From positions 3,870,001 through 3,934,000 of the forward strand of contig CP085710.1 in NCBI GenBank assembly GCA_023823795.1: a stretch of 64,000 nt of DNA, written 5' to 3'. Shown here piece by piece: positions 1-9,170 of the stretch (position 1 is its first letter; each line of letters begins with the position of its first letter). Below the pieces are notes generated by a model that had not been told where the DNA came from, did not search any database, and was given only the letters and a program-made list of their open reading frames with translations. Origin of the DNA: Bacillus sp. F19 (GTDB taxonomy: Bacteria; Bacillota; Bacilli; Bacillales; Bacillaceae). The translations under genes were made by a program, and so were the position numbers.

Positions 1-125
1 ATTTCTTCCCAGTTATTATATTTCGTCACCAGTTCAAAAATGGTCAAAAACACAACAATGCATAAGATGACTACGCTAAAATACGCTGCTGTCTGAACGA
101 ATTCATTCTCCCAAAATTGATTCAT
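1..125 (-). CDS. yshE: DUF350-type membrane protein, N-terminal part (YshE-like)
   Basis: Only the first 41 codons lie in the window; the gene runs off the left edge. The start is an ATG at 125, preceded by GGGAG, 22 bp downstream of the mutS2 stop. The peptide begins MNQFWENEF and is followed by a strongly hydrophobic stretch (about residues 15-32), then ELVTKYNNWEE. That pattern and the place right after mutS2 match YshE of Bacillus subtilis, a small DUF350 inner-membrane protein of unknown function. It is probably co-transcribed with mutS2. The assignment rests on a short N-terminus plus synteny. Confidence 0.7.
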   Translation of the reverse strand, partial: MNQFWENEFVQTAAYFSVVILCIVVFLTIFELVTKYNNWEE

Positions 126-146
126 TTCTAATCTCCCATATTTCGA

Positions 147-2504
147 TTATTTTAATTCAACAATCGTAACGCCTGAACCGCCCTCGCCGGATTCCCCGTA
201 CCGGGTGCTCTTAACGTTTCTATGCTTTTTCAAGTATTCCTGCACTCCTGTTCGAAGTGCTCCAGTCCCTTTGCCGTGAATAATTGAAATTCTCGGATAG
301 CCGGCGAGCACAGCATCGTCCATATATTTTTCTACTCTGAGAAGAGCATTCTCATACCGTTCGCCTCTTAAATCAAGTTCGAGGGAGACATGATAATCCT
401 TGCCTTTTACCATTGCAAGAGGCTTGGTTTCAACAGGCTTAGGTCTGCTGATGTACTGCAGATCATCTTCTTTCACCTTCATTTTCAGAATGCCGATTTG
501 CACCTGCCATTCTTGGCCGCCTACTTTTGACAGCAGATGCCCTTTTTGGTTGAAGCTGATGACTTTCACTTCATCGCCCTCTGCATACTGATGCTTCTGC
601 GGCTTGCTTTTTGGCTGCTTGCTGCTTTTTTCAAACTCAGGCACCGCTTCTTCAAGACGTTTTTTGGCTTCGATTAATTCATGTTCTTTAATACCTGTCC
701 GGTTTTCTTTTTGCATCTTTCTTAATTCGCGGATAATGGAGTCTGCTTCCGCTTTTGCAGCTTCCACTTTTTCTGCCGCTTTCTTTTCTGCCTGTTCGTA
801 AAGCTTATCGCGCTCTTCGTTAAAAGAAAGAATTTGATTTTGCAGCTCTGAATGAAGCTTTTCTGCATCTTTGCGCAGCTGTTCTGCTTCAGTAAGCTCT
901 GTGTCAGAGCGTTTTTTGCTCTCTTCAAGCGAAGCAATCATTGAATCTACTTCATTGCTCTCTGCACTCATATGAGATTTTGCTCGGTCTATGACAGTTT
1001 GCATAAGACCTAGCCGCTTTGAAATTTCAAATGCATTGCTTCGGCCGGGAACGCCGATTAAAAGCTTATATGTGGGGCTTAATGTTTCAATATTGAATTC
1101 AACACTTGCATTGACAACACCTTCACGGTTATATCCGTATGCTTTCAGTTCAGGATAATGCGTTGTGGCGATCACTCTTGCCCCGCGATGATGAACTTCA
1201 TCCAAAATGGAGATAGCAAGTGCAGCTCCTTCCTGCGGATCTGTTCCTGCACCCAGCTCATCGAATAGGACGAGGCTGTTATTGTCAACGCGTTTTAAAA
1301 TATCAACAATGTTTACCATGTGAGAAGAAAACGTACTTAAGCTTTGTTCAATTGACTGTTCGTCTCCGATATCAGCATATACATTTTCAAATACAGCCAT
1401 TTCAGAACCGTCAAGAGATGGAATCTGCAGGCCGGATTGCGCCATCAATGTAAATAGACCGACCGTTTTAAGGGTTACTGTTTTTCCGCCTGTATTCGGA
1501 CCTGTTATAACAATTGTCGTAAATTCACTGCCAAGTTCAATGTCATTTGCGACAACTTCCTCGGCATTCAAAAGCGGATGTCTTGCTTTAAACAGCTTAA
1601 TTCTTCCGCTGTTATTCATTTCTGGCTTTGAAGCTTTTATTTTTTTTGCGTACGCTGCTTTCGTAAACATAAAATCCATTTCGCTCAGCGCTTCCACATT
1701 AATATAAAGGGGATCAGCTTCTTCAGCCACTTTCACAGTAATTTCTGTTAAAATGCGGTCAATTTCGATTTTCTCTTTCATGCGCGCCTGCTGAAGCGTG
1801 TTGTTTAAGTCAACCACTGCCTGAGGCTCGATGAATAAGGTTGCTCCTGATGAAGACTGATCATGGACAATACCTCCGTATGCTGAACGGTATTCCTGCT
1901 TAACAGGAATCACATACCTGTCATTACGTATGGTAATAATCGCGTCAGAAAGCATTTTTTGAGCAGATGAGGACCGGATCATCGACTCAAGCTTTTCTCT
2001 AACCCTGGACTCTGTTGTTCTTAATGATGTCCGGATTGATCGAAGAGCATCGCTTGCTCCGTCCAGAACCTCTCCATTATCACCAATACAGTGAAGAATG
2101 TGCTGTTCTAACTCCTGCAGTGGCTGAATTTCAGCCGCGAATCCGTCCAAATGAGGGATGTCAATTCCATTTTCCACCATGTCCTCAATAAACCGTTTCA
2201 TGTGCTTGCCTGCATAAAGAGTTCCGGCAATCTCCATCAGCTCATGCGGATTCAGCATTCCGCCGATTTGAGACCGTTTAATGCTTTGGCGAATATCAAC
2301 GAGACCGCCTAGGGGAGCATTGCCTTTCAGCCTTAGGACTTTTGCAGCCTCATCAGTCTGCTCCTGCCATTTCCTTACCTCATCATAATCAGTGGATGGA
2401 ACAAGCTTCTCCACTTTTCCCTTTGCTAAAGAAGAAGATATATGCTTTAGAAGCTGTTCTTTAACTTTATTTAATTCTAATACTTTAAACACACGCTGCT
2501 GCAC
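147..2504 (-). CDS. mutS2: Endonuclease MutS2 / ribosome-rescue ATPase (MutSB, RqcU)
   Basis: MutS2 lacks the mismatch-recognition domain of MutS. It joins a MutS-type ATPase to a C-terminal Smr nuclease domain, and in Bacillus it is linked to recombination control and rescue of collided ribosomes. Walker A GPNTGGKT is near residues 335-342, followed by the [12 protein letters not shown] Walker B/signature region. A charged coiled coil spans about 510-630, and an Smr domain with [11 protein letters not shown] and HGKGTGALR closes the protein. I start at GTG 2504 because AAGGAGG lies 9 nt upstream and gives 785 aa, the length I recall for the B. subtilis protein; an ATG at 2528 would put the ribosome site inside the gene. 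It lies 29 bp after polX. Confidence 0.95.
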   Translation of the reverse strand: MQQRVFKVLELNKVKEQLLKHISSSLAKGKVEKLVPSTDYDEVRKWQEQTDEAAKVLRLKGNAPLGGLVDIRQSIKRSQIGGMLNPHELMEIAGTLYAGKHMKRFIEDMVENGIDIPHLDGFAAEIQPLQELEQHILHCIGDNGEVLDGASDALRSIRTSLRTTESRVREKLESMIRSSSAQKMLSDAIITIRNDRYVIPVKQEYRSAYGGIVHDQSSSGATLFIEPQAVVDLNNTLQQARMKEKIEIDRILTEITVKVAEEADPLYINVEALSEMDFMFTKAAYAKKIKASKPEMNNSGRIKLFKARHPLLNAEEVVANDIELGSEFTTIVITGPNTGGKTVTLKTVGLFTLMAQSGLQIPSLDGSEMAVFENVYADIGDEQSIEQSLSTFSSHMVNIVDILKRVDNNSLVLFDELGAGTDPQEGAALAISILDEVHHRGARVIATTHYPELKAYGYNREGVVNASVEFNIETLSPTYKLLIGVPGRSNAFEISKRLGLMQTVIDRAKSHMSAESNEVDSMIASLEESKKRSDTELTEAEQLRKDAEKLHSELQNQILSFNEERDKLYEQAEKKAAEKVEAAKAEADSIIRELRKMQKENRTGIKEHELIEAKKRLEEAVPEFEKSSKQPKSKPQKHQYAEGDEVKVISFNQKGHLLSKVGGQEWQVQIGILKMKVKEDDLQYISRPKPVETKPLAMVKGKDYHVSLELDLRGERYENALLRVEKYMDDAVLAGYPRISIIHGKGTGALRTGVQEYLKKHRNVKSTRYGESGEGGSGVTIVELK

Positions 2505-2533
2505 GGTATACAGCCTCCTTGCTGTCATTTAGG

Positions 2534-4255
2534 CTATTTATTATGCCTGTTAAAAAAGGATTGCAGTTGATTCAGATCCCAAGTATTGATTACGTTCTCT
2601 GCTTTCACCCATCCTTTAATTGCTGTTGAAACACCTGTTTTCATATCTTCAAGCATGTCTATATTATGTGCATCTGTATTAATTGCAAGTTTTACACCTG
2701 ATTCATGTGCTTTTTTAATGTGCTCAGCACTCAAATCCAATCTGTTCGGATTTGCATTCAGCTCTAAAACAGTATTCGTTTCTTTTGCAAGCTGAATCAG
2801 CATCTCAACATCCGGCTCATATCCGTTTCTCTTGCCTATTAGTCTGCCTGTAGGGTGTGCGATCATATCCACATGATGACTTTCAAGAGCCGTCTTCAGG
2901 CGCTGCATAATGATCTCCTGTGATTGAGAAAAGCTGGAATGAATGGATGCAATGACAAAGTCCATGCCTTCTAATACTTCATCATCATAATCAAGAGTGC
3001 CATCCGGCAGAATGTCCATTTCAACTCCTGCAAAGATTTTAAAATCCTCATATTGTTCATTTAATTTGTCAATCTCATCCCGCTGAGCTTTCAATCGTTC
3101 AGGAGTCAGGCCATTTGCCACTTTAAGATACTGGGAATGATCCGTAATAGCCATATACTCATACCCGCGCATTCTGCACGCTTCTGCCATTTCACTGATT
3201 GTAAAAGCTCCATCGCTCCAAGTTGAGTGCATATGAAGATCGCCTTTTATATCATCGGCAGATATCAGCTTGGTCTCCTTCAGGTATTTTTCTACTTCTG
3301 TTCCGTCTTCTCGGATTTCAGGCGGAAAGAAAGGAAGATCAAAGTGAGCGTAAAATTCTTCTTCTGTTGAAAAAGTTGTGATTTCACCTGTCTCACTATT
3401 TTCCACACCATATTCGCTTATTTTTTCGCCGCGTTCCTTTGCAAGCTGCCGCATTTTTACGTTGTGATCCTTTGAACCGGTAAAATGATGAAGTGTGGTA
3501 GCAAATTCATCAAGAGTAACTAAACGAAAATCTACACCGATTTCATATTCATATTGCAGCTGAACAGAGACCTTTGTGTCTCCGTTTGCAATGATTTCAG
3601 AGAGATTAGGGATTTTTATGAGCTGATCTCTGACATACTGGGGGTGTTCCGTTGCGATAATAAAATCCAAATCTTTGACGGTCTCTCTCATTCGTCTGAG
3701 ACTGCCTGCCCTGCTGTACTTTTGAACCTCTTCACACGATTCCAAATACGTCTCAATTTCCTCTGCAATCGGCAGAGCAAATGATAACGGCAGCCTTTCA
3801 GGACGCGTTCCAATTTCAGCAATCGCAGCAAGAATTTTTTCTTCTGTTTTTTTCCCGAATCCGGCAAGACTCTGAACCTTTTCTTCAAGACAAGCTTTTT
3901 TTAGAGATTCAACGTCCGTTACCCCAAGCTCTTTATAGAGCTTTGCAATTTTTTTGCCGCCAAGTCCTGGGAGTTTCAACAATGGAATCAGCCCTTGCGG
4001 AACTTCTGACTGAAGCTGCTCAAGAGTTTCAGATTTGCCTGTTTGAATAAACCCAGTGATAACCGCAGCTGTTCCTTTTCCGATTCCTGCGATTTTTGTA
4101 AAATCCTCAATTGAAGACAAGCTCCGCTCATCTGTTTCGAGTGCATTGGCAGCTTTGCGGAAAGCAGCAATCTTAAATGGATTTTCTCCTTTTAGTTCCA
4201 TGTGTACAGCTATATATTCAAGTAATTTAATCACATCTTTTTTATGTACGCACAT
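2534..4255 (-). CDS. polX: DNA polymerase/3'-5' exonuclease PolX
   Basis: Bacterial family X DNA polymerase for gap filling and base-excision repair. Helix-hairpin-helix motifs GIGKG (about 57) and GLGGKK (about 97) precede a nucleotidyltransferase core with GSLRR and the DLDF metal-binding pair near 195-197. The C-terminal PHP domain starts at DLHMHSTWSD (about 339-348) and ends with NTDAHNIDML; it carries the 3'-5' exonuclease. I start at ATG 4255 (573 aa, MCVHKKD), which follows GAGGTGAAGGA; an upstream frame extension lacks family similarity. A terminator (4368-4392) separates it from cvpA, so it may have its own promoter. Confidence 0.94.
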   Translation of the reverse strand: MCVHKKDVIKLLEYIAVHMELKGENPFKIAAFRKAANALETDERSLSSIEDFTKIAGIGKGTAAVITGFIQTGKSETLEQLQSEVPQGLIPLLKLPGLGGKKIAKLYKELGVTDVESLKKACLEEKVQSLAGFGKKTEEKILAAIAEIGTRPERLPLSFALPIAEEIETYLESCEEVQKYSRAGSLRRMRETVKDLDFIIATEHPQYVRDQLIKIPNLSEIIANGDTKVSVQLQYEYEIGVDFRLVTLDEFATTLHHFTGSKDHNVKMRQLAKERGEKISEYGVENSETGEITTFSTEEEFYAHFDLPFFPPEIREDGTEVEKYLKETKLISADDIKGDLHMHSTWSDGAFTISEMAEACRMRGYEYMAITDHSQYLKVANGLTPERLKAQRDEIDKLNEQYEDFKIFAGVEMDILPDGTLDYDDEVLEGMDFVIASIHSSFSQSQEIIMQRLKTALESHHVDMIAHPTGRLIGKRNGYEPDVEMLIQLAKETNTVLELNANPNRLDLSAEHIKKAHESGVKLAINTDAHNIDMLEDMKTGVSTAIKGWVKAENVINTWDLNQLQSFFNRHNK

Positions 4256-4367
4256 TGTTCCTTCACCTCGGGTCAAGTCGTTTTTCCATCTATCTTGGTT
4301 CATTTAAAATGATACAAATTTTTTCAGCAAAAGTACAACAGAAGAGATAAAGGGCTTTTTACCAAAA

Positions 4368-4392
4368 AAACTTCTCCTAATTGGAGGAGAAG
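4368..4392 (-). terminator. Rho-independent terminator after cvpA
   Basis: Reading the minus strand, AACTTCTCCT pairs with AGGAGAAGTT across a short loop and is followed by a run of T. It begins right after the cvpA stop and divides zapA-cvpA from polX-mutS2. Confidence 0.8.
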
Positions 4393-4935
4393 TTAATTCG
4401 GTGCGTATTGCAGCCATAATTCCTGAACTTTATCAGAAAAATACGGCGTGTGATGAACGATTACTTTTGCAAGTCCTGAATCCCCCATTGCTGACTGTAC
4501 TTCCGGAACCGGAAGCAGCCCGCCAATAAACAGCAAGATAAAAAGAATTAAATAGATTTCAAGAAATCCCAAAATGGCGCCAGCCCATTTATTCAGCTGT
4601 TTAAGGATTGGAAGGTATGTAACAAAATCAAGCATAGATCCTACTACTTGCATCAAGATCTTTGTGCCGATAAATAAAATGACAAACGCTACGGCTCTAT
4701 AGTAGGCATCTTCAAGATTTCCGCCTGTAAAAAAGGAAATAGCCGATCCGCTCTCGCCAAGCGTTGGGTATGGAACCCACAGCTCTAACTTTGGCGCCAA
4801 AACACCAAAGTATTTATATGCTACAATATAGGCGATGATAAACCCAGTAAGATGTATGAATTGAAGAATAAAGCCGCGTTTTATTCCGACTAATAGGCCC
4901 ATTGCCAGGATGATGAAAAGTGCAATATCAAGCAT
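4393..4935 (-). CDS. cvpA: CvpA family membrane protein (YshB)
   Basis: A 180-aa protein with four predicted membrane segments (about 1-20, 25-45, 80-105, 120-145). It begins MLDIALFIILAMGLLVGIKRGF, where the IKRGF after the first helix is typical of the CvpA/colicin-V-production family. It lies 8 bp downstream of zapA, the same pair as zapA-yshB in B. subtilis. The molecular function in Gram-positive bacteria is not settled. It is probably co-transcribed with zapA and ends at a clear terminator. Confidence 0.88.
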   Translation of the reverse strand: MLDIALFIILAMGLLVGIKRGFILQFIHLTGFIIAYIVAYKYFGVLAPKLELWVPYPTLGESGSAISFFTGGNLEDAYYRAVAFVILFIGTKILMQVVGSMLDFVTYLPILKQLNKWAGAILGFLEIYLILFILLFIGGLLPVPEVQSAMGDSGLAKVIVHHTPYFSDKVQELWLQYAPN

Positions 4936-4943
4936 TTACCGCG

Positions 4944-5201
4944 TCAATCCTTTTCTATGATTTGTTTCTCTAGTTTTTCAAATTCATCTCTTAATTTTAA
5001 ATAGTCATGCACAACATTCACTGCAGTTAAGACTGCCAGCTTATTAATATCAAGATTAGGACTTTTGCTGCTGATTTCACGCATTTTATCATCAACAATA
5101 GAAGCCACCAGGCGCACATGACTTGTGCTTTCCGTGCCTACTATTGAAAATTGCTGTCCATATATATCAACTGTCGTTTTCTTTTTTGAGTGGTTATCCA
5201 A
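4944..5201 (-). CDS. zapA: Cell division protein ZapA
   Basis: ZapA binds FtsZ and promotes bundling of the Z ring at midcell. The sequence shows [12 protein letters not shown], then DDKMREI and [20 protein letters not shown], the conserved ZapA core with its C-terminal coiled coil. I start at TTG 5201 (85 aa) because GGAGG lies 8 nt upstream; an ATG at 5216 overlaps that ribosome site and is unlikely. The gene is divergent from rnhC and shares a short promoter region with it. Confidence 0.92.
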   Translation of the reverse strand: MDNHSKKKTTVDIYGQQFSIVGTESTSHVRLVASIVDDKMREISSKSPNLDINKLAVLTAVNVVHDYLKLRDEFEKLEKQIIEKD

Positions 5202-5253
5202 CGAAAAATCCTCCATTCTTGAGAATCCTAATCTTTATCATAACATGATATCT

Positions 5254-5281
5254 AGTATAATGAAAAGATAATGCCGATCAA
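5254..5281 (-). promoter_or_regulatory. Predicted sigma-A promoter for zapA
   Basis: On the minus strand TTGATC (5281-5276), a 16-bp spacer and TATACT (5259-5254) precede zapA. The same interval holds a plus-strand TATAAT at 5256-5261 with a poor -35, which may serve rnhC. Confidence 0.5.
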
Positions 5282-5321
5282 TATCTAGTATCAATCATTA
5301 TTTTAAAAGAGGTGTCATCTC

Positions 5322-6257
5322 TTGTCCAATGCCGTTATTAAAATCGATCAGCCGACCATCCTGAAAATGAAATCCTACTACTCTTCGGATTTGGGCACAA
5401 AGCTCCCGCCGGGTGCAGTATTTACCGCTAAATCAAATGGATGTACCATTACTGCCTATAAGTCAGGAAAAGTTCTGTTTCAAGGTAATCTGGCAGCGGA
5501 AGAAGCAGAAAAGTGGTCTAAGCCTGAGCAAAAGACTACTAAGAAAACTTCGAAGCCACTTACTGTTTTTAGTCCGCCGGCCAACATATCCTCTCTCTCC
5601 ATCATAGGATCGGATGAAGTCGGAACCGGTGATTTCTTCGGCCCGATCACCGTGGTTGCAGCCTATGTGAAAAAAGAGCAGATTCCGCTGCTTCAGGAAT
5701 TAGGCGTAAAAGATTCGAAGCATTTAAATGATAAACAAATTACAGCCATTGCCAAAAATCTGCTGTCTATCGTACCCTACAGTCTGCTGGTCCTGCATAA
5801 TGAAAAATACAATCAGCTGCAGAGCACTGGTATGTCACAAGGGAAAATGAAGGCTATCCTTCATAATCAGGCAATCAACAAACTTTACGACAAAATTGAG
5901 CCGGAAGTGCCGGAAGCTGTGCTGATCGATCAATTTGCAGAGCCTTCCATCTATTTCAAGCATCTTAGCGGAAATTCCTACCGTAAAGAAAATACTTTTT
6001 TCAGCACAAAAGCAGAAGGAATACACCTTGCGGTTGCAGCTGCTTCTATTTTGGCAAGATACGCCTTCCTTAAGGAGATGGATCGTCTGTCTGAAAAAGC
6101 CGGCATGACACTTCCTAAAGGGGCTGGAGCGAAGGTTGACGAAGCTGCAGCAGCAATAATTGTGAAAAAAGGGGAAAGCACATTAAAAAGCTTAACAAAG
6201 TTTCATTTTGCCAATACAGACAAAGCAAAAAAATTGGCTGCAAGAAAAAAAGGATAG
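5322..6257 (+). CDS. rnhC: Ribonuclease HIII
   Basis: Type 2 RNase H that cleaves RNA in RNA-DNA hybrids and removes R-loops. An N-terminal TBP-like substrate-binding domain (about 1-85) is followed by the catalytic domain with SIIGSDEVGTGDFFGP, in which D98, E99 and D104 are the expected acidic residues. Length 311 aa is typical. The start is TTG at 5322, with GAGGTG 7 nt upstream. In B. subtilis rnhC sits next to pheT; here a biotin module separates them. Confidence 0.94.
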   Translation: MSNAVIKIDQPTILKMKSYYSSDLGTKLPPGAVFTAKSNGCTITAYKSGKVLFQGNLAAEEAEKWSKPEQKTTKKTSKPLTVFSPPANISSLSIIGSDEVGTGDFFGPITVVAAYVKKEQIPLLQELGVKDSKHLNDKQITAIAKNLLSIVPYSLLVLHNEKYNQLQSTGMSQGKMKAILHNQAINKLYDKIEPEVPEAVLIDQFAEPSIYFKHLSGNSYRKENTFFSTKAEGIHLAVAAASILARYAFLKEMDRLSEKAGMTLPKGAGAKVDEAAAAIIVKKGESTLKSLTKFHFANTDKAKKLAARKKG

Positions 6258-6269
6258 ATGAAACCTCAT

Positions 6270-6311
6270 AAAAACAGCGGCAAAATCTCAATGATTTTGC
6301 CGCTGTTTTTT
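6270..6311. terminator. Bidirectional terminator between rnhC and bioD
   Basis: AAAAACAGCGGCAAAATC pairs perfectly with GATTTTGCCGCTGTTTTT around a 5-nt loop, with A and T runs on the outside. It overlaps the last codons of bioD and serves both convergent genes. Confidence 0.9.
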
Positions 6312-7004
6312 CACGATTTGTTCCAAGGAAATAAGAGACTCTCTATTTAATAGACTTTCAAACTTTCCCTTCGAGTATGGAATTTTCCCAATCACAGGCA
6401 CCCCGCTCAAGATTTCAATCATCCGCACATTGTCCTGTTCCATTAAAGACTCTTCCTCAGACACATTGTTGATGATAAATCCAAGGATCGATATATCATT
6501 TTTCTTTGCATATTCTGCTGTCAGCAATGAATGATTTATCGTTCCAAGCGAGGGATGAGTGACAATCAGGACAGGAATGTCGAGCTCTTTAATTAGATCT
6601 TTCGTTAAATAGATTTCATCTTCATTTTCAGCAATAGGGACTGCGAGACCGCCTGCACCTTCTACGATCACAAGATCATTTTCCTTTTGAAGCTTGAGAT
6701 ATTGATTGACCAAACGGTTCTTATCGATTTTAACACCTGATATTTTTGCGGCTAAATGGGGTGACACGGGTTCTTCCAGACAGTATGTACAAAGCTCTTC
6801 TTGCTGGTAGGGCAGATTTGCAGCCAGACGATATTCTTCAATATCCTCTGCGACAAGAATACCCTCCTCCCGCCTTCCGCCACTTTGAACTGGTTTGTAC
6901 GGTACGGCTTTTATACCGGAACGCTGAAGAATTCCGAGTAAATACGCCGTTACAAACGTTTTGCCAATGCCTGTGTCTGTGCCTGTAACAAATACTCCGC
7001 TCAT
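6288..7004 (-). CDS. bioD: Dethiobiotin synthetase
   Basis: ATP-dependent closure of the ureido ring: 7,8-diaminopelargonate plus CO2 gives dethiobiotin. The N-terminus carries the P-loop variant GTDTGIGKT (residues 8-16), followed by YKPVQSG and, mid-protein, IVEGAGGLAVPI, all diagnostic for BioD. Length 238 aa is normal. The start overlaps the end of bioY by 4 bp (ATGA type), so the two are translationally coupled. Its substrate would be made by BioA, encoded divergently nearby. No bioB, bioF or bioW lies in the window. Confidence 0.95.
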   Translation of the reverse strand: MSGVFVTGTDTGIGKTFVTAYLLGILQRSGIKAVPYKPVQSGGRREEGILVAEDIEEYRLAANLPYQQEELCTYCLEEPVSPHLAAKISGVKIDKNRLVNQYLKLQKENDLVIVEGAGGLAVPIAENEDEIYLTKDLIKELDIPVLIVTHPSLGTINHSLLTAEYAKKNDISILGFIINNVSEEESLMEQDNVRMIEILSGVPVIGKIPYSKGKFESLLNRESLISLEQIVKKQRQNH

Positions 7005-7594
7005 CCTTTAGCTGCCCCAAAATAGGATACTTGACCTTTTTCTAACGGCCTGCGCACAGATTTATACAATCTTAATGCTAATAGCGATGCTCCAAAACAA
7101 AGAAGCAAGTCGCCGAATATACTCAGCAAAAAACCGCTGTAAAATGCTGCACCAAAAGAAATGCCTGTTCCAATCCAGGTGTTTAACGAGAGATATAAAT
7201 AGCCTACGCCGAACAAATACACAATGATAAGACCAGTAAAATGGGCGAACAGAAAATGCTTCAGCTTCGGCTGATTGCATCTCTCAAGGATATAGCCAAT
7301 GACAAAACTGGCGGCAGCAAATCCCATTAAATAACCGAATGTCGGCTGAAAAATATAGGAAAGCCCTCCACCGTTTGAAAATACCGGCAGTCCGGAAAGT
7401 CCGATTGCAATATAAAGACATTGACTCATTGATCCAAGCTTGCTGCCCAGCAGAGCACCTGCAAGGTAGACAAATAGAATCTGCAATGTAAATGGAATAA
7501 CAGGCATCGGTATTTTAATAAATGCTCCTACTGCTGTTAAAGCTGCAAACATTGATACAACTGAAATGGAATAAACCGACAGCGAACGCTTCAT
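7001..7594 (-). CDS. bioY: Biotin transporter BioY (ECF S-component)
   Basis: Substrate-binding membrane subunit of an energy-coupling-factor transporter for biotin. The 197-aa protein has about six hydrophobic segments and the family landmarks GAFIKIPMPVIPFTLQ near the N-terminus and GGGLSYIFQPTFGYLMG in the middle. It needs EcfA/T modules encoded elsewhere. It is first in the bioY-bioD operon, which starts at the BirA-type operator shared with bioA. Pairing an uptake gene with a synthetic gene under one operator suggests joint derepression in biotin shortage. Confidence 0.93.
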   Translation of the reverse strand: MKRSLSVYSISVVSMFAALTAVGAFIKIPMPVIPFTLQILFVYLAGALLGSKLGSMSQCLYIAIGLSGLPVFSNGGGLSYIFQPTFGYLMGFAAASFVIGYILERCNQPKLKHFLFAHFTGLIIVYLFGVGYLYLSLNTWIGTGISFGAAFYSGFLLSIFGDLLLCFGASLLALRLYKSVRRPLEKGQVSYFGAAKG

Positions 7595-7645
7595 CCTTTT
7601 TCTTCCTTTCCTTCTATTTGTCTTTATTTTATCTGCAGCAAAACA

Positions 7646-7682
7646 TATATGTCAACTTAATTATTTTTTTAGTTGACATATG
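7646..7682. promoter_or_regulatory. BirA-type biotin operator between bioY and bioA
   Basis: The inverted repeat ATATGTCAACTTAA (7647-7660) and TTAGTTGACATAT (7669-7681) has the arm-spacer-arm layout of BirA operators. Each arm contains the TTGACA -35 box of one divergent promoter: minus strand 7655-7650 toward bioY, plus strand 7673-7678 toward bioA with TATACG at 7695-7700. Bound BirA-biotinyl-AMP would therefore block both genes. The family assignment is inferred from the symmetry and the neighbouring genes. Confidence 0.82.
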
Positions 7683-7737
7683 TTGTTTGCGGTCTATACG
7701 ATAGAGTTATAACAATATTCTTAGAAGGGGGCAAACC

Positions 7738-9117
7738 ATGTATAAAAGTCCGGCACTCACTGAAATCACCTACGAAGAACTGGCAGCTAAGAACAAGCAA
7801 TATATTTGGCATCCTTTTACCCAAATGAAAGATTACATAGAGGATCAGCCTGTTATTATCGCTGAAGGAAAAGGCCTAAAACTAATTGACGTAAACGGCA
7901 AAGACTATTGGGATGGCGTCTCTTCCATCTGGTTAAATGTGCACGGCCACAATGTAAGAGAATTAAATGAAGCTATCACTCAGCAGCTGGATAAAGTAGC
8001 ACACTCCACCCTGCTTGGAATGGCCAATGTTCCTGCCATTCTTTTGGCTGAAAAAGTCATTAAACTTATGCCAGATGGCCTCAGCAAAGTGTTTTATTCA
8101 GACTCAGGTGCAACTTCTGTAGAGATTGCTGTTAAAATGGCCTTTCAATACTGGCAGCATAAAGGAAAAGAAACTAAGAGACAATTTATCACTATGAAGG
8201 AAGCTTATCATGGAGATACGATTGGCGCGGTTTCAGTGGGAGCCATCGACCTGTTTCATAAAGCCTATTCATCCCTGCTTTTTGACTGCATTAAAATTCC
8301 TTATCCAACGGTATACCGTTCACCATACGGCAATTCTGAAACAGTCATCGTTCATGAATTGTTAAAAGAGTTAGAGACTCTGTTGGCACAGCGTTCTGAT
8401 GAAATTGCTGCTCTGATTATTGAACCAATTGTACAAGGTGCAAGCGGAATTATTGTGATGCCTGAAGGTTATCTGAGAGGCGTGAGAGAGCTTTGTACCA
8501 AATATGAGGTTCTTATGATAGCGGATGAAGTCGCTACGGGGTTTGGCAGAACAGGGAAAATGTTTGCATGTGAGCACGAACATGTAACTCCTGATTTTTT
8601 AACAGCCGGAAAAGGATTGACAGGCGGATATCTCCCTGTCGCAATTACAGTTGCTTCTGAAGAGATTTACACTGCATTTTTAGGAGACTATGAGGAGCAA
8701 AAAACGTTTTTCCATGGCCACAGTTACACCGGAAACCCTTTAGGGTGTGCTGTTGCCATTGCAAATCTTGAATTAATAGAGAAGCGGAATTTAATACAGG
8801 AAGTGGAGATCATGTCAGAATATCTGGCAAGTCAATTAACAGCTTTTTCACAATTAGCCCACGTGGGTGATATTCGGCAAAAAGGATTTATGATCGGGAT
8901 AGAATTAGTAAGGGATAAGGATACAGCCGAGCCGTTTGATTGGAAGGACAGGGTGGGAGTTAAAGTCTGCAGACGTGCTAGAGAGCTCGGCATGCTCCTC
9001 AGACCACTGGGAAATGTCATTGTGTTTATGCCGCCGCTTGCAGCTGCAAAAGAGGAATTGGACGAGATGACTGACATACTTTATCAGTCTATCAGAGACG
9101 TTACTGAGAAAAACTGA
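7738..9117 (+). CDS. bioA: Adenosylmethionine/lysine-8-amino-7-oxononanoate transaminase
   Basis: PLP enzyme that converts 7-keto-8-aminopelargonate to 7,8-diaminopelargonate. The class III aminotransferase core is clear: SDSGATSVE (about 121-129), YHGDT (157-161), [12 protein letters not shown] (262-273) and the Schiff-base lysine in TAGKG (K292). It resembles the B. subtilis enzyme, reported to take lysine rather than S-adenosylmethionine as amino donor; the donor here is not decidable by eye. GAAGGGG precedes the ATG at 7738. Divergent from bioY-bioD across the shared operator. Confidence 0.93.
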   Translation: MYKSPALTEITYEELAAKNKQYIWHPFTQMKDYIEDQPVIIAEGKGLKLIDVNGKDYWDGVSSIWLNVHGHNVRELNEAITQQLDKVAHSTLLGMANVPAILLAEKVIKLMPDGLSKVFYSDSGATSVEIAVKMAFQYWQHKGKETKRQFITMKEAYHGDTIGAVSVGAIDLFHKAYSSLLFDCIKIPYPTVYRSPYGNSETVIVHELLKELETLLAQRSDEIAALIIEPIVQGASGIIVMPEGYLRGVRELCTKYEVLMIADEVATGFGRTGKMFACEHEHVTPDFLTAGKGLTGGYLPVAITVASEEIYTAFLGDYEEQKTFFHGHSYTGNPLGCAVAIANLELIEKRNLIQEVEIMSEYLASQLTAFSQLAHVGDIRQKGFMIGIELVRDKDTAEPFDWKDRVGVKVCRRARELGMLLRPLGNVIVFMPPLAAAKEELDEMTDILYQSIRDVTEKN

Positions 9118-9121
9118 ATGC

Positions 9122-9159
9122 AAAAAAGCAGTGAAATCTCATTAGATTTCACTGCTTTT
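9122..9159. terminator. Bidirectional terminator between bioA and pheT
   Basis: AAAAGCAGTGAAATCT pairs with AGATTTCACTGCTTTT around a short loop, with A and T runs outside. It serves the convergent genes bioA and pheT. Confidence 0.88.
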
Positions 9160-9170
9160 CACTTCATTCA

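Noticed and set aside
4056-4307. Plus-strand frame opposite the polX start
   Set aside because: Shadow of polX; no ribosome site and no recognisable protein.
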